From assembly GCF_002934685.1 (NCBI RefSeq), contig NZ_NKHL01000109.1, positions 7,655 through 71,654 of the forward strand: a stretch of 64,000 nt of DNA, written 5' to 3'. Within the stretch, counting starts at the first letter, position 1; each line of letters begins with the position of its first letter. The position numbers and the translations under genes are program-made. This stretch comes from Pseudomonas bohemica (GTDB taxonomy: Bacteria > Pseudomonadota > Gammaproteobacteria > Pseudomonadales > Pseudomonadaceae). This document shows positions 49,673-58,763 of the stretch, one piece after another. The notes beneath the pieces are model-generated. The model saw nothing but the letters and a program-made list of their open reading frames with translations, was not told the DNA's origin and did no database searches.

Positions 49673-51895
49673 ATGGAAATCAAGGTCAACTTTCTCGACA
49701 ATCTACGACTTGAAGCCAAGTTCGACGACTTCACGGTGATCGCCGATCAGCCCATCCGCTACAAAGGCGATGGCTCGGCGCCGGGACCGTTCGATTACTT
49801 TCTGGCTTCGTCGGCCTTGTGTGCGGCCTACTTCGTGAAGCTGTACTGCCAGACGCGCAACATCCCCACTGACAACATTCGTCTTTCGCAAAACAACATC
49901 GTCGACCCGGAAAATCGCTACAACCAGATCTTCAAGATCCAGGTCGAATTGCCCGCCGATATCTGCGAAAAGGATCGCCTGGGCATCCTGCGTTCCATCG
50001 ACCGTTGCACGGTGAAGAAGGTGGTGCAGGCCGGGCCTGAGTTCGTGATCGAGGAAGTCGAGAATCTGGACGCCGATGCTCAGGCCTTGCTGATGCCTGC
50101 GTCCACGGTCGAGGGGGCGAGCACCTACATCGCGGGCAAGGATCTGCCGCTGGAAGAGACCATCGCCAACATGTCGGGCGTTTTGGCGCGGCTGGGCATG
50201 AAGATCGAAATCGCCTCGTGGCGCAATATCGTGCCGAACGTGTGGTCGCTGCACATTCGCGACGCCCATTCGCCGATGTGCTTCACCAATGGCAAGGGCG
50301 CGACCAAGGAAGGCGCGCTGGCCTCGGCATTGGGCGAATTCATCGAGCGCCTGAACTGCAACTTCTTTTACAACGATCAGTTCTGGGGCGAAGACATCGC
50401 CAACGCCGAGTTCGTGCATTACCCCAACGAGCGCTGGTTCCAGCCCGGGGCCAACGACGCGCTGCCGAGCGAGATTCTCGACGAGTACTGCCTGAAGATT
50501 TACAACCGCGACGGCGAACTGCGTGGCTCGCACCTGTACGACACCAATTCCGGCAACACCCAGCGAGGTATCGTTTGTTTACCGTTCGTGCGTCAGTCGG
50601 ACGGCGAGACGGTGTACTTCCCGTCCAACCTGATCGAAAACCTGTACCTGAGCAACGGTATGAGCGCGGGTAACACCCTGGCCGAAGCCCAAGTGCAATG
50701 CCTATCGGAAATCTTCGAGCGTGCGGTCAAACGCGAAATTCTCGAAGGCGAACTCGCTCTGCCGGATGTGCCGCAAGAGGTGATCGCCAAGTACCCCGGC
50801 ATTCTCGCCGGCATTCAGGGGCTGGAAGAGCAGGGCTTCCCGGTACTGGTCAAGGATGCGTCGCTGGGCGGTGAATTCCCGGTGATGTGCGTCACCCTGA
50901 TGAACCCGCGCACCGGCGGCGTGTTCGCATCCTTCGGCGCGCACCCAAGCTTCGAAGTGGCGCTTGAGCGCAGCCTTACCGAGCTGCTGCAAGGCCGCAG
51001 TTTCGAGGGCCTGAACGATTTGCCGCAGCCAACCTTCGAAGGCCACGCCGTCACCGAGCCGAACAACTTCGTCGAACACTTCATCGATTCAAGCGGTGTG
51101 GTGTCGTGGCGGTTCTTCAGTGCCAGGGCCGATTACGAATTCGTCGAGTGGGACTTCTCAAGCGAAGGCGCCTTCAGTGGAAAAGAAAGGGCCAATGCCG
51201 AAGAGGCTGCGGCGCTGTTCGGCATTCTCGAAGACATGGGCAAGGAAGCCTACATGGCCGTCTACGAAGACCTAGGCGCGACGGCCTGTCGCATTCTGGT
51301 CCCGGACTATTCGGAGATCTACCCGATCGAGGATCTGATTTGGGACAACACCAACAAAGCGCTGCTGTTCCGTGCCGATATTCTCAATCTGCATAACCTG
51401 AGCAAAGTCGGCCTGCGTACGCTGGCCCAGCGCCTGGAAGACAGCGAGCTGGATGACTACACAGACATCACCACGCTGATCGGCATCGAGTTCGACGACA
51501 ACACCGCGTGGGGGCAGTTGACGATCCTGGAGCTGAAACTGCTGATCTATCTGGCCTTGCAGAAGTTCGAAAAGGCCAAGGATCTGGTGGAAGCGTTCCT
51601 GCAGTACAACGACAACACCGTCGAGCGCGGCCTGTTCTACCAGGCTGTGAACGTGGTGCTGGAAATGCAACTGGACGAAGATCTGCAACTGGCCGACTAC
51701 GAAGTGAATTTTCGTCGGATGTTCGGCAACGAGCGCATGGACGCGGCGATCGGTTCGGTGGACGGCAGCGTGCGCTTCCACGGCCTGACGCCGACCAGCA
51801 TGAAGCTGGAGGGGCTGGACCGGCACCTGCGTTTGATCGACAGCTACAAGAAGCTGCACACGGCACGTGCCCAGGCAGCGGGGTTGTCGCGATAA
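49673..51895 (+). CDS. ycaO: OsmC-YcaO fusion, YcaO-domain ATP-dependent enzyme
   Basis: This 740-residue protein starts at ATG 49673 (MEIKVNFLDNLRLEAK). Residues 1-130 are an OsmC-like domain with cysteines at 50 and 59 (SSALCAAYFVKLYCQ) and at 112 (IDRCTVKKV). Residues about 160-590 are a YcaO domain with TNGKGATKEGALASALGEF and further ATP-site Glu-rich motifs, followed by a helical tail. In E. coli YcaO (without OsmC) helps RimO methylthiolate ribosomal protein S12 Asp88; the Pseudomonas form fuses OsmC in front. The upstream frame (to 49583) is not taken. Both thiols suggest redox control or thiol chemistry. Confidence 0.92.
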   Translation: MEIKVNFLDNLRLEAKFDDFTVIADQPIRYKGDGSAPGPFDYFLASSALCAAYFVKLYCQTRNIPTDNIRLSQNNIVDPENRYNQIFKIQVELPADICEKDRLGILRSIDRCTVKKVVQAGPEFVIEEVENLDADAQALLMPASTVEGASTYIAGKDLPLEETIANMSGVLARLGMKIEIASWRNIVPNVWSLHIRDAHSPMCFTNGKGATKEGALASALGEFIERLNCNFFYNDQFWGEDIANAEFVHYPNERWFQPGANDALPSEILDEYCLKIYNRDGELRGSHLYDTNSGNTQRGIVCLPFVRQSDGETVYFPSNLIENLYLSNGMSAGNTLAEAQVQCLSEIFERAVKREILEGELALPDVPQEVIAKYPGILAGIQGLEEQGFPVLVKDASLGGEFPVMCVTLMNPRTGGVFASFGAHPSFEVALERSLTELLQGRSFEGLNDLPQPTFEGHAVTEPNNFVEHFIDSSGVVSWRFFSARADYEFVEWDFSSEGAFSGKERANAEEAAALFGILEDMGKEAYMAVYEDLGATACRILVPDYSEIYPIEDLIWDNTNKALLFRADILNLHNLSKVGLRTLAQRLEDSELDDYTDITTLIGIEFDDNTAWGQLTILELKLLIYLALQKFEKAKDLVEAFLQYNDNTVERGLFYQAVNVVLEMQLDEDLQLADYEVNFRRMFGNERMDAAIGSVDGSVRFHGLTPTSMKLEGLDRHLRLIDSYKKLHTARAQAAGLSR

Positions 51896-52042
51896 CGGCT
51901 GACCCCACAGGTTTTCTGCAAGCACCGATGCTGTAGTGCGCGCTTGCGCTGGAATGAGTCGATCAGACCCTGCACGGATCGACTGTTCTGCCGGATCGCG
52001 GGCAATCGCGCCTCTGCAAAGCGCCGGCTGGAAACAGCCGGT

Positions 52043-52564
52043 TCAGAGGAGGCGAACGAATCGACGTTCGCTGCCGGTCGGGCTTTCGTCCGAGGTGGCG
52101 CGGGCGAACCCGCAGCGGTCGAGCACCTTCGCCGACCCGATATTCTCTTCGTACACATAGGCAATCAACTGCGTCAGCCCCCAGCGCTCGCGTGCCTGTT
52201 GAATGAGGTGCCTGAGGGCAAGCGTCGCCAATCCCCGTCCACCGGCGTCTCGAGCGACGCGATAGCCGACTTCCGCCGCTTGCGGCGGGGTGTGGATGTT
52301 CTTCAGGTTGGCTCTGCCCACGATCCTTGCGCTGGCATCTTCGATGATGAATGGGTGCCAGGTGCCCGCCGCCAAGCCGGACAGATAGTCTTCGATATGC
52401 TCGCTGACACCTTGCACGGAGTAGAACCCAGGATCCCGGGCTTCGATGTGGGATTCGAACCACTCGCGATTTTCGATCTCGAATGCCAGCAGCGCTTCGG
52501 CGTCGACCTCTGTCAGTTCACGAATGTGGAAGGATGGTTCTGGATGAGGCATCGGCATGGGCAT
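52043..52564 (-). CDS. GNAT-family N-acetyltransferase (RimJ/RimL-like)
   Basis: This 173-residue enzyme starts at ATG 52564, 9 nt after AAGGA, with alternative ATG codons at 52558 and 52552 in a Met-Pro tandem. The acetyl-CoA motif GYRVARDAGGRGLATLALRH is followed by AYVYEENIGSAKVLDRCGFA. RimJ/RimL relatives acetylate protein N-termini or small amines. It is leftward and not clearly in an operon. Confidence 0.87.
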   Translation of the reverse strand: MPMPMPHPEPSFHIRELTEVDAEALLAFEIENREWFESHIEARDPGFYSVQGVSEHIEDYLSGLAAGTWHPFIIEDASARIVGRANLKNIHTPPQAAEVGYRVARDAGGRGLATLALRHLIQQARERWGLTQLIAYVYEENIGSAKVLDRCGFARATSDESPTGSERRFVRLL

Positions 52565-52729
52565 GGGCACGGGTCCTTGTGATGGACCGCCGATGATGCC
52601 GCTTGCTGGCTTGCAGAGCAATCAAACCGCTGCAGCGCCCATTGGCCTCTGAGCACGTTTGAAGCGGTCACATGTATGTGCGGCAGTGGCAGGCCTCGAC
52701 GGTCAACTGCCACTCATCCGTGACGCCTT

Positions 52730-53092
52730 TCAGCTTCTCAGATCGGTATTCTTGTCGCCGCAGGGGACTTTTTCTTTCTCGACGGGACGGAATTCGCCTT
52801 TCACTTCCAGCTCCCCAAAATGCTGGCCCAGCTTTTGTTCTATATCGCCAACGGCCGAGGTGTCATTCAGGTCTTTTACCACCAGCCACAGGCGCGGCAG
52901 GTTGTGAAAATAGGCTTCGTCGATCGTCACGTCCTGGGTCAGCTCCCGGTCCGCACGCCAGAGGCATTCGCGTTGCGTTCTCTCAGGATCCTGTGGCCAT
53001 GTCTCGGAAGTGGTGAGCCAGATTTCATAGAAATCCTTCAGTTCATCTCTTCCCATTTTTTCCAGTTTTTCCAGCGGAACGAAAGTATTCAC
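52730..53092 (-). CDS. Hypothetical protein
   Basis: This protein of 120 residues starts from GTG 53092 (MNTFVPLEKLEKMGRDELK), preceded by AGGTGA. The frame can also open at TTG 53122, but that has no site. It is soluble and mostly helical with an aromatic core (DFYEIWLTTSETWPQDPE, LPRLWLVVKDLND) and two Cys residues. No motif recognised. Function unknown. Confidence 0.6.
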   Translation of the reverse strand: MNTFVPLEKLEKMGRDELKDFYEIWLTTSETWPQDPERTQRECLWRADRELTQDVTIDEAYFHNLPRLWLVVKDLNDTSAVGDIEQKLGQHFGELEVKGEFRPVEKEKVPCGDKNTDLRS

Positions 53093-53212
53093 GGTGTCAC
53101 CTGTCAAGCGAGTGGATTTCAAGGCGCGGTGTCTTGCCCACGCCTGGCCCCTGCTTCAGCACTGTCGCAGAGGCGTACCTCTATAGGGCCAGCAAGCGCC
53201 GGGGGAGTTCCA

Positions 53213-53443
53213 TCAAAGGAGTGGTGTCATTTGCGACGGCAGCACGATACGGACCTCAAGCTTGCCGCGTTGCCGGTTTGTAAGGTTCAGGCTGCCGCCC
53301 CGTTCCAGCACAAGCGCCGGCGTGGCAGGCAGGTCATGCCCCAACTGCCCGTGGGCACCGACAACATCACTCAGGACCGAGTCGGTCAACGATGCGTAGC
53401 GACTGTCAGCCTTCGGTGACCGGATGATCGCGGCCGCCGACAA
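53213..53443 (-). pseudogene. Possible histidine-kinase C-terminal remnant
   Basis: A 76-codon frame contains ERGGSLNLTNRQRGKLEVRI followed by VLPSQ. This resembles the last strand and helix of a HATPase domain (typically HGG.L.L.NR..GGL...L.LP). The rest is not kinase-like and no start fits a real protein. It overlaps a REP-like sequence at 53420-53460. I regard it as a decayed tail rather than a gene. Confidence 0.25.
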
Positions 53444-53477
53444 GCCCGACGGCTACAGGAGCGGCTCAGTCGCGGAC

Positions 53478-53984
53478 CTACGGTTTAGCAGCTTCAAATA
53501 GCTCGAGCAGATCCCGGACTGTGCTTTCAAGGTACTTGCCTGCCCGGTAGTCCGGCTTGACCGCATCGCCGCCTGCGACAACCTCCTGCGGGCGTTCGAC
53601 AAAGCGTCCGACTACCTCGAAGCGATCATCGAGTACCAGCACGAACGGGATCGAGATGCGATCCAGCCCTAGGCGCTCTTTCAGCTCGTTTTCGGCGCGC
53701 CCCTTGCTGATGATCGCTACATCGATGTTGGGCTGCCTGCGTTGTAGATCATCCAAAACCGTGACGTTGATCTGGCAATCCGGACACCACATCTCGCCCG
53801 CAACCAACAGATGGAAGCGACGTTCCATGGCTTTCAAGCGTTGTTGCGAAGAGGGACTGATGGCACTGGCGCTTGCCAGTTTTTGCTGGATGTCGCGAAC
53901 GGCAGCGATTTGCGCAGGCAGGCCGTGGCTGACGAAGGATTCAAAATCCTCACCGTGGGTGAAGAGTTCCTGGTAGGAGGTCAT
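53478..53984 (-). CDS. Thioredoxin-family protein with CPDC motif
   Basis: This 168-residue cytoplasmic protein has a thioredoxin-like fold: helical N-terminal extension, redox motif C67-P-D-C70 (VAGEMWCPDCQINVTVLDD) and cis-Pro loop ISIPFVLVLDDRFEV. The CPDC centre is uncommon and found in a group of bacterial thioredoxin-like proteins of unclear substrate. The start is ATG 53984. It probably reduces a disulfide or hydroperoxide partner. Confidence 0.85.
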   Translation of the reverse strand: MTSYQELFTHGEDFESFVSHGLPAQIAAVRDIQQKLASASAISPSSQQRLKAMERRFHLLVAGEMWCPDCQINVTVLDDLQRRQPNIDVAIISKGRAENELKERLGLDRISIPFVLVLDDRFEVVGRFVERPQEVVAGGDAVKPDYRAGKYLESTVRDLLELFEAAKP

Positions 53985-54298
53985 GGCGGTTTCTCACGTA
54001 TGAAATCCGATGCGGCATCCCGGCAGAAATACCGGGCAGGGCCAGCACTATCGATAAGTCTGTTTGTGCAGGGCGGTATTGGCCCGATCATAACTGCGCG
54101 ACGGCATGAATGGTCGAACATCGTCGTTGCCTCAGACGTCTGCGACACGTACGCGGTTCATGACTGAGCCTTTCCGGCAGCCTCTGTGTGGTTGTCCCGA
54201 GACGTGCGCACATGATCGATCGACAACGCCGGGATCATGCGATCACCCATGCCCGAGAGGTCGGGTTAAGCCGATCTCGAGTGAGGCCATCGATGGTG
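53985..54298. other. Intergenic region between thioredoxin-like and hypothetical genes
   Basis: These 314 nt have no supported gene. Plus-strand frames running from 53811 and 54106 cross it without ribosome sites. The thioredoxin-like gene's promoter should be at the left end. Confidence 0.4.
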
Positions 54299-54580
54299 TT
54301 ATTTGCGCCCCTTCGGCTTCACCACCTTCAACCGTGCGATCGCCAGGTTGTGCAGGTACTGCCTCACCGCGTCGTGATGCTCTGCGCTGACGTGATAGCA
54401 GTCCAGCAAACCGAGTAGATACCCCTCGGCCATTGCATGGTAGCGAGAGACGCCTTCTTTGGTGTCGCTGGTTTGCAGCTTGGCAATCAGATCGTCGATG
54501 CGGGCGCGATTCTCATGGGAGAACCAGCCTTCCTGAGGCGGCGATCCGGTTTCATCCGATAGCGTTGCGTCACGACTCAT
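54299..54580 (-). CDS. Small hypothetical protein
   Basis: This 93-residue protein starts at ATG 54580 (MSRDATLSDETGSPPQEG) with GGAGGT just upstream, which makes it a convincing gene. A helical middle (ARIDDLIAKLQTSDTKEG) and C-terminal half AMAEGYLLGLLDCYHVS suggest a small soluble helical bundle ending in a basic tail (KVVKPKGRK). It lies downstream of the monooxygenase in the same direction, beyond a strong hairpin. Function unknown. Confidence 0.65.
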   Translation of the reverse strand: MSRDATLSDETGSPPQEGWFSHENRARIDDLIAKLQTSDTKEGVSRYHAMAEGYLLGLLDCYHVSAEHHDAVRQYLHNLAIARLKVVKPKGRK

Positions 54581-54650
54581 TGGGACCTCCAGGCAGGGAC
54601 CGGGCTGTCGCAAGATAGCATTTGAGCGTAACGGCAACATCAGAAAGACG

Positions 54651-54681
54651 GGTCGCCCAACCCCCGGTTGGGCGACCTTTT
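54651..54681. terminator. Strong terminator hairpin after the monooxygenase gene
   Basis: GGTCGCCCAACC (54651-54662) pairs with GGTTGGGCGACC (54666-54677) around CCC, a perfect 12-bp stem. The plus strand then has TTTT; the minus strand, on which the monooxygenase is transcribed, continues CGTCTTTCTG. It begins 4 nt beyond the monooxygenase stop. Confidence 0.75.
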
Positions 54682-54684
54682 CAC

Positions 54685-56508
54685 TCAGCCCTTGTGGTGG
54701 CTGACGGCGAGGCTGTAGACGTCTGGATCAAGGCCTTCGAAGCGGGCTTTCAATTGCAGAGCAAGGTACAGCGAGTAGTGCCGCGACTGATGCAGGTTGC
54801 CCCCGTGGAACCACAGGTTGTCCTGCTGCGTAGGCTTCCACATGTTGCGCAGTTCGCCCTCATACGGGCCTGGATCCTTGGTCGTGCCGGAGCCCAGGCC
54901 CCAGCAGCGACCGACCTTGTCGGCGACGTCCTGGGAAATCAGCTTCGCGGCCCAGCCGTTCATCGAGCCATAGCCGGTGGCGTAGACGATCAGATCGGCC
55001 GGCAGGCGGCTGCCATCGTTGAGGACCACGGCATCCGTCTCGATACGCTCGACGCCCAGTCCCGGCGCGCTCTTGAGCTTGATGGTGCCGTTGGCGATCA
55101 GCTCCGACGCGCCGACGTCGATGTAGTAGCCAGACCCACGACGCACGTATTTCATGAACAGGCCGGAATCGTCATCGCCGAAATCGAGCATGAAGCCAGC
55201 GTTTTCCAAACGCTGGTAAAAGTCTTTGTCCCGCTCCTTGATCGCCGCAAAGACCGGTTGATGAAAGCTCGGCATGACTTTGTAGGGGATCGAGGCGAAC
55301 AGCATGTCGGCTTTGTCTGTAGTCAGTCCCGACGCCAGGGCATCTTCTGAATAGAGGCCGCCGAACACCAGATCCATCAGGCTGTCGGAGCGCACGATAT
55401 GGGTGCTGGAACGCTGGACCATGGTCACCTCGGCGCCGTTCTCGACGAGGTCAGCGCAGATATCGTGAGCCGAGTTGTTGGCGCCGATAACCACTGCGCG
55501 CTTTCCGCGCCAGGCATCGCCACCGGGATGGCGACTGGAGTGGCGCTGCTGCCCGCGGAACGCTTCGGCCCCAGGGTAACTCGGCACATTGGCGACGCCG
55601 GACATACCGGTGGCAAGGATCAGCTGGGTAGGCTGCAACGTCAGTCGCTCGCCATCGCGCTGTACCTCGACTGTCCACTTGCCGGCCTGTTCGTCGAAGC
55701 TTGCGCTCACGCATTCGGTGCGCGGCCAGTAATTGAGCTCCATGACTTTGGTGTACATCTCAAGCCAGTCGCCAATCTGGTCTTTGGGCGTGAACACCGG
55801 CCAGTGATCGGGGAAGGGCAGGTACGGCATATGGTCGTACCAGACCGGGTCGTGCAGGCACAGTGACTTGTAGCGCCCGCGCCACTGATCGCCAGGGCGC
55901 TCGGCCTTGTCGACGATCAGGGTCGGCACGCCCAAGCGCTTGAGTCGCGCGGCGAGGCCCAGGCCGCCCTGGCCACCGCCGACGATCAGGCAGTAGGGTT
56001 GGGTGGTAATGCCCAGCGAGGCTTCTTCATCGCGACGACGCTCCAGCCAGTTGCGCTTGTCGGCGTGGCCGTGACCGTGATTGGCGCCCATCGGACGTCG
56101 GCGGCCAGTGGGTTCTTCATGGCCTTTGAGTTCGCGCATGGCGGTCAGCAGGGTCCAACACAGGCCGTCCTTCAGGCGCACATAGCCTTTGCCCCGAGCA
56201 ACATCCGTTTCCAGGCTGACCCAGCCTTCGAGTACGCCGTCCGTCAGCGTCGCCTCACCCTCCAGCTTCCACTGCTCGGGACGCGTGAGGTCGAGGCGTG
56301 CTTCGAGCATGGCGCGGATGGCGGGCTTGCCTTCGACAGTCACCAGGTTCCAGCTGAAAAGCAGCAAGTCTCGCCAATAACATTCTTCGGCAAACAGTTC
56401 GAGCACGCCGTCCAGATCGCGCTGGACAAGGCGCTGGTTGAGATTTTCAACCCATGTCGAGAGCTGGGAAGTGGGTGTCTGGACTGGCGTTTCCATAGCG
56501 ATGTTCAT
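54685..56508 (-). CDS. SnoaL-domain flavin-containing monooxygenase
   Basis: This 607-residue enzyme has an N-terminal SnoaL/NTF2-like domain (about 12-130, LFAEECYWRDLLLFSWNL) and a class B flavin monooxygenase body. It has the FAD-binding GGGQGGLGLAARLKRLG, an FMO-like signature FRGQQRHSSRH and the NADP-binding VVIGANNSAHDICADLVENG. The FMO group includes Baeyer-Villiger and YUCCA-like enzymes. ATG 56508 has GGAGAA upstream. A sigma-54 promoter lies 45-60 nt upstream and an AcoR-type activator is divergent, so the gene is probably switched on by a specific substrate. Confidence 0.92.
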   Translation of the reverse strand: MNIAMETPVQTPTSQLSTWVENLNQRLVQRDLDGVLELFAEECYWRDLLLFSWNLVTVEGKPAIRAMLEARLDLTRPEQWKLEGEATLTDGVLEGWVSLETDVARGKGYVRLKDGLCWTLLTAMRELKGHEEPTGRRRPMGANHGHGHADKRNWLERRRDEEASLGITTQPYCLIVGGGQGGLGLAARLKRLGVPTLIVDKAERPGDQWRGRYKSLCLHDPVWYDHMPYLPFPDHWPVFTPKDQIGDWLEMYTKVMELNYWPRTECVSASFDEQAGKWTVEVQRDGERLTLQPTQLILATGMSGVANVPSYPGAEAFRGQQRHSSRHPGGDAWRGKRAVVIGANNSAHDICADLVENGAEVTMVQRSSTHIVRSDSLMDLVFGGLYSEDALASGLTTDKADMLFASIPYKVMPSFHQPVFAAIKERDKDFYQRLENAGFMLDFGDDDSGLFMKYVRRGSGYYIDVGASELIANGTIKLKSAPGLGVERIETDAVVLNDGSRLPADLIVYATGYGSMNGWAAKLISQDVADKVGRCWGLGSGTTKDPGPYEGELRNMWKPTQQDNLWFHGGNLHQSRHYSLYLALQLKARFEGLDPDVYSLAVSHHKG

Positions 56509-56552
56509 GAGGGTTTCTCCCGGTCTTGTTGTTTTTGTACCGCGTTGATCAG

Positions 56553-56568
56553 AGCAAGGGCCGGGCCA
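56553..56568 (-). promoter_or_regulatory. Sigma-54 promoter of the monooxygenase gene
   Basis: The minus strand reads TGGCCC-GGCCC-TTGCT from 56568 to 56553. It matches the consensus TGGCAC-N5-TTGCW at 10 of 11 positions with exact spacing. The -12 element is 44 nt before the ATG at 56508. Confidence 0.8.
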
Positions 56569-56659
56569 CCTCCGGCAAAGCCCCGTTGCAGAGCCTCTGA
56601 AGCTGGCAGGAACCGGTAGCGATGGAGCGAATGCATGTCACGAATTCGAGATTGGGCAG

Positions 56660-56674
56660 GTGACACAGTGTCAC
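56660..56674. promoter_or_regulatory. Palindromic activator site
   Basis: GTGACAC-A-GTGTCAC is a perfect 15-bp palindrome centred about 95 bp upstream of the sigma-54 promoter and 90 nt before the activator start. This is the usual place for the upstream activating sequence of an AcoR/MimR-like regulator. Confidence 0.7.
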
Positions 56675-56755
56675 TCGACGCAGCAGGCGCCTGCCTCTTT
56701 CCTGGTCTAAGCTGCGCACGGAACAGTCTCCTAATCGTCGCGGAGAACAATAACA

Positions 56756-58645
56756 ATGACGCCCACGCTGCTCAGCGCTCACGCGCAACAAGTACTGCAA
56801 GCCGTGCAAGGCCCTCATGTCAGTGCCGGACCGACCGCGGATCTCGCCGTCACGCGCTCCTGGCGCCGTTGCCTGGATCAGCACCGGCTCGACCCCGCCA
56901 GCCACCGCGCGCCGGATGTGGTTGAACAGCCACGCTTGCAGGATCACCGTGCGCCGCTGGAGCACATCCTCGGCGTGGCCCACTGGCAGATGAACAGTCT
57001 GCATCAACAGATTGGCCGTGATGGCCACGTCGTGCTGCTCACCGATGCCCGCGGGGTGGCAATCGACAGCGTGTTTAACGACGCCGAACAAGCCGAATTC
57101 CAGCGCGCCGGGCTGTGGCTCGGTTCGGTATGGAGCGAGGAAAACGAGGGCACCAATGGTGTCGGGACCTGCCTGGTCGAGCAGCGTCAGGTGACCATTC
57201 GCCGTGATGAGCACTTCCGGGGCAAGCACGTGGGCCTGACCTGTTCGGCCAGCCCGATATTCGATTCGAAAGGGCAATTGCTTGCGGTGCTCAACCTCTC
57301 CTCGGTGCGGGAGGAGCACAGTCTTCAACAGCACTTTCAGGCCATGGCGCTGACCCACCTGTCCGCCAGGCTGATCGAAAGCTGTTTTTTCCTGGGCGAT
57401 GACCCCCATCGTTATTTGTTGCGCTTGCATCCCCAGGCGGGGTTCGTGGGGTTGTTGGGTGAAGGTCTGCTCAGTTTCGATGAGAATGCGCGCATCTGTT
57501 CGGTCAATCAGGCGGCGCTGGATTTGCTGGGCCTGGGCCGCGAGCAACTGGTTGGGCGGGCACTTACGAAGGTGCTGGAAACACCCGTTGAACGCCTGAT
57601 CAGTCAAGTCAGCGCGCAGCCGAGTGTCTGTTGGCCCGTGCGGCTGCTGGATGGACGCCTGTTCTACGGGCAGTTGCGCGAACCCTTACGCAAAGCGCCA
57701 TCAATCACGCCCACGCCGTCCAGGATCAGCGACACGCGTGTGTGCCTTGAAGACCCTCGCCTGCAACGCGGCTTCGCTCGGGCGCTGCGTGTTCTGGAAG
57801 CCGACGTTCCGGTGTTTTTGCAGGGCGAAACGGGTACTGGCAAAGAAGCCTTCGCGACGGCGCTGCATCGCGCCAGCTCGCGGGCGAACCAACCGTTCGT
57901 GGCCATCAATTGCGCAGCCATTCCCGAATCACTGATTGAAAGCGAACTGTTCGGCTATCGGGGTGGCAGTTTCACCGGCGCACGCAAGGACGGCATGGTC
58001 GGCAAACTGGAACAGGCCCACGGCGGCATTCTGTTTCTCGATGAGATCGCCGACATGCCACTGGCTTTGCAGACTCGCTTGCTGCGCGTGTTGGAGGAAC
58101 GCCAGGTGGTGCCCCTTGGCGGTGCACCGGAGCGTGCGCTGGATGTGCGCGTGATCAGTGCCAGTCACCAGGATCTACAGGCTTGCGTGGCCGAAGGTCG
58201 CTTGCGTGAAGATCTGTTTTACCGCATCGGTGGGTTCGCCGTGCAGCTCCCGCCATTGCGCGAGCGCTCTGACAAAGGCAGCGTACTCGACTTGCTGTTG
58301 CGCAATGAGGCAAAGAGCAAAAAGGTGCGGTTGCAGGCCGGGGTCAGGGAGCATTTGCTGGCGCACGCCTGGCCCGGCAATGTGCGACAGCTGCGCACCT
58401 GCCTGCGTACGCTGGTTGCATTGGCGTGGGAGGGGCTGATCACGCTGGAGGATGTGGCGGAGTTGCTGCCGCTGGAGCCTGTCACCGCGACCGATAACCC
58501 GCTCGGAATGTCCGAGCGGCATACGTTGCTCGACTTGATCGAGTCAGAACACTGGCATGTCGCCCGCGTGGCGGCCCGACTCGGCATCAGCCGCAACACG
58601 CTGTATCGCAAATTGCGCCATCACGGTATTTCACGACCCGGTTGA
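56756..58645 (+). CDS. AcoR-type sigma-54-dependent transcriptional activator
   Basis: This 629-residue protein has an N-terminal GAF-like domain (about 70-220, NEGTNGVGTCLVEQRQVTI), a PAS-like segment (about 230-300), a AAA+ domain with Walker A GETGTGKEAFATALHR, the sigma-54 contact loop as GGSFTGA (usual GAFTGA with Ala replaced by Ser) and Walker B GGILFLDEIADMP. The Fis-type helix-turn-helix is near 600 (VARVAARLGISRNTLYRKL). It reads away from the monooxygenase, whose sigma-54 promoter and palindrome lie between the two, so it is the direct activator of that gene. Confidence 0.93.
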   Translation: MTPTLLSAHAQQVLQAVQGPHVSAGPTADLAVTRSWRRCLDQHRLDPASHRAPDVVEQPRLQDHRAPLEHILGVAHWQMNSLHQQIGRDGHVVLLTDARGVAIDSVFNDAEQAEFQRAGLWLGSVWSEENEGTNGVGTCLVEQRQVTIRRDEHFRGKHVGLTCSASPIFDSKGQLLAVLNLSSVREEHSLQQHFQAMALTHLSARLIESCFFLGDDPHRYLLRLHPQAGFVGLLGEGLLSFDENARICSVNQAALDLLGLGREQLVGRALTKVLETPVERLISQVSAQPSVCWPVRLLDGRLFYGQLREPLRKAPSITPTPSRISDTRVCLEDPRLQRGFARALRVLEADVPVFLQGETGTGKEAFATALHRASSRANQPFVAINCAAIPESLIESELFGYRGGSFTGARKDGMVGKLEQAHGGILFLDEIADMPLALQTRLLRVLEERQVVPLGGAPERALDVRVISASHQDLQACVAEGRLREDLFYRIGGFAVQLPPLRERSDKGSVLDLLLRNEAKSKKVRLQAGVREHLLAHAWPGNVRQLRTCLRTLVALAWEGLITLEDVAELLPLEPVTATDNPLGMSERHTLLDLIESEHWHVARVAARLGISRNTLYRKLRHHGISRPG

Positions 58646-58763
58646 ACAGAGCGAGACCTCGCCGAGTCTGTCTGCACGCGGTTGAGCCACAGCTCGACGC
58701 TGTCGATGTATCAACGTCGAAATCCGTATTGTCTGGAGGGCGAAGGCGTCTGCCCCGTCCTGA

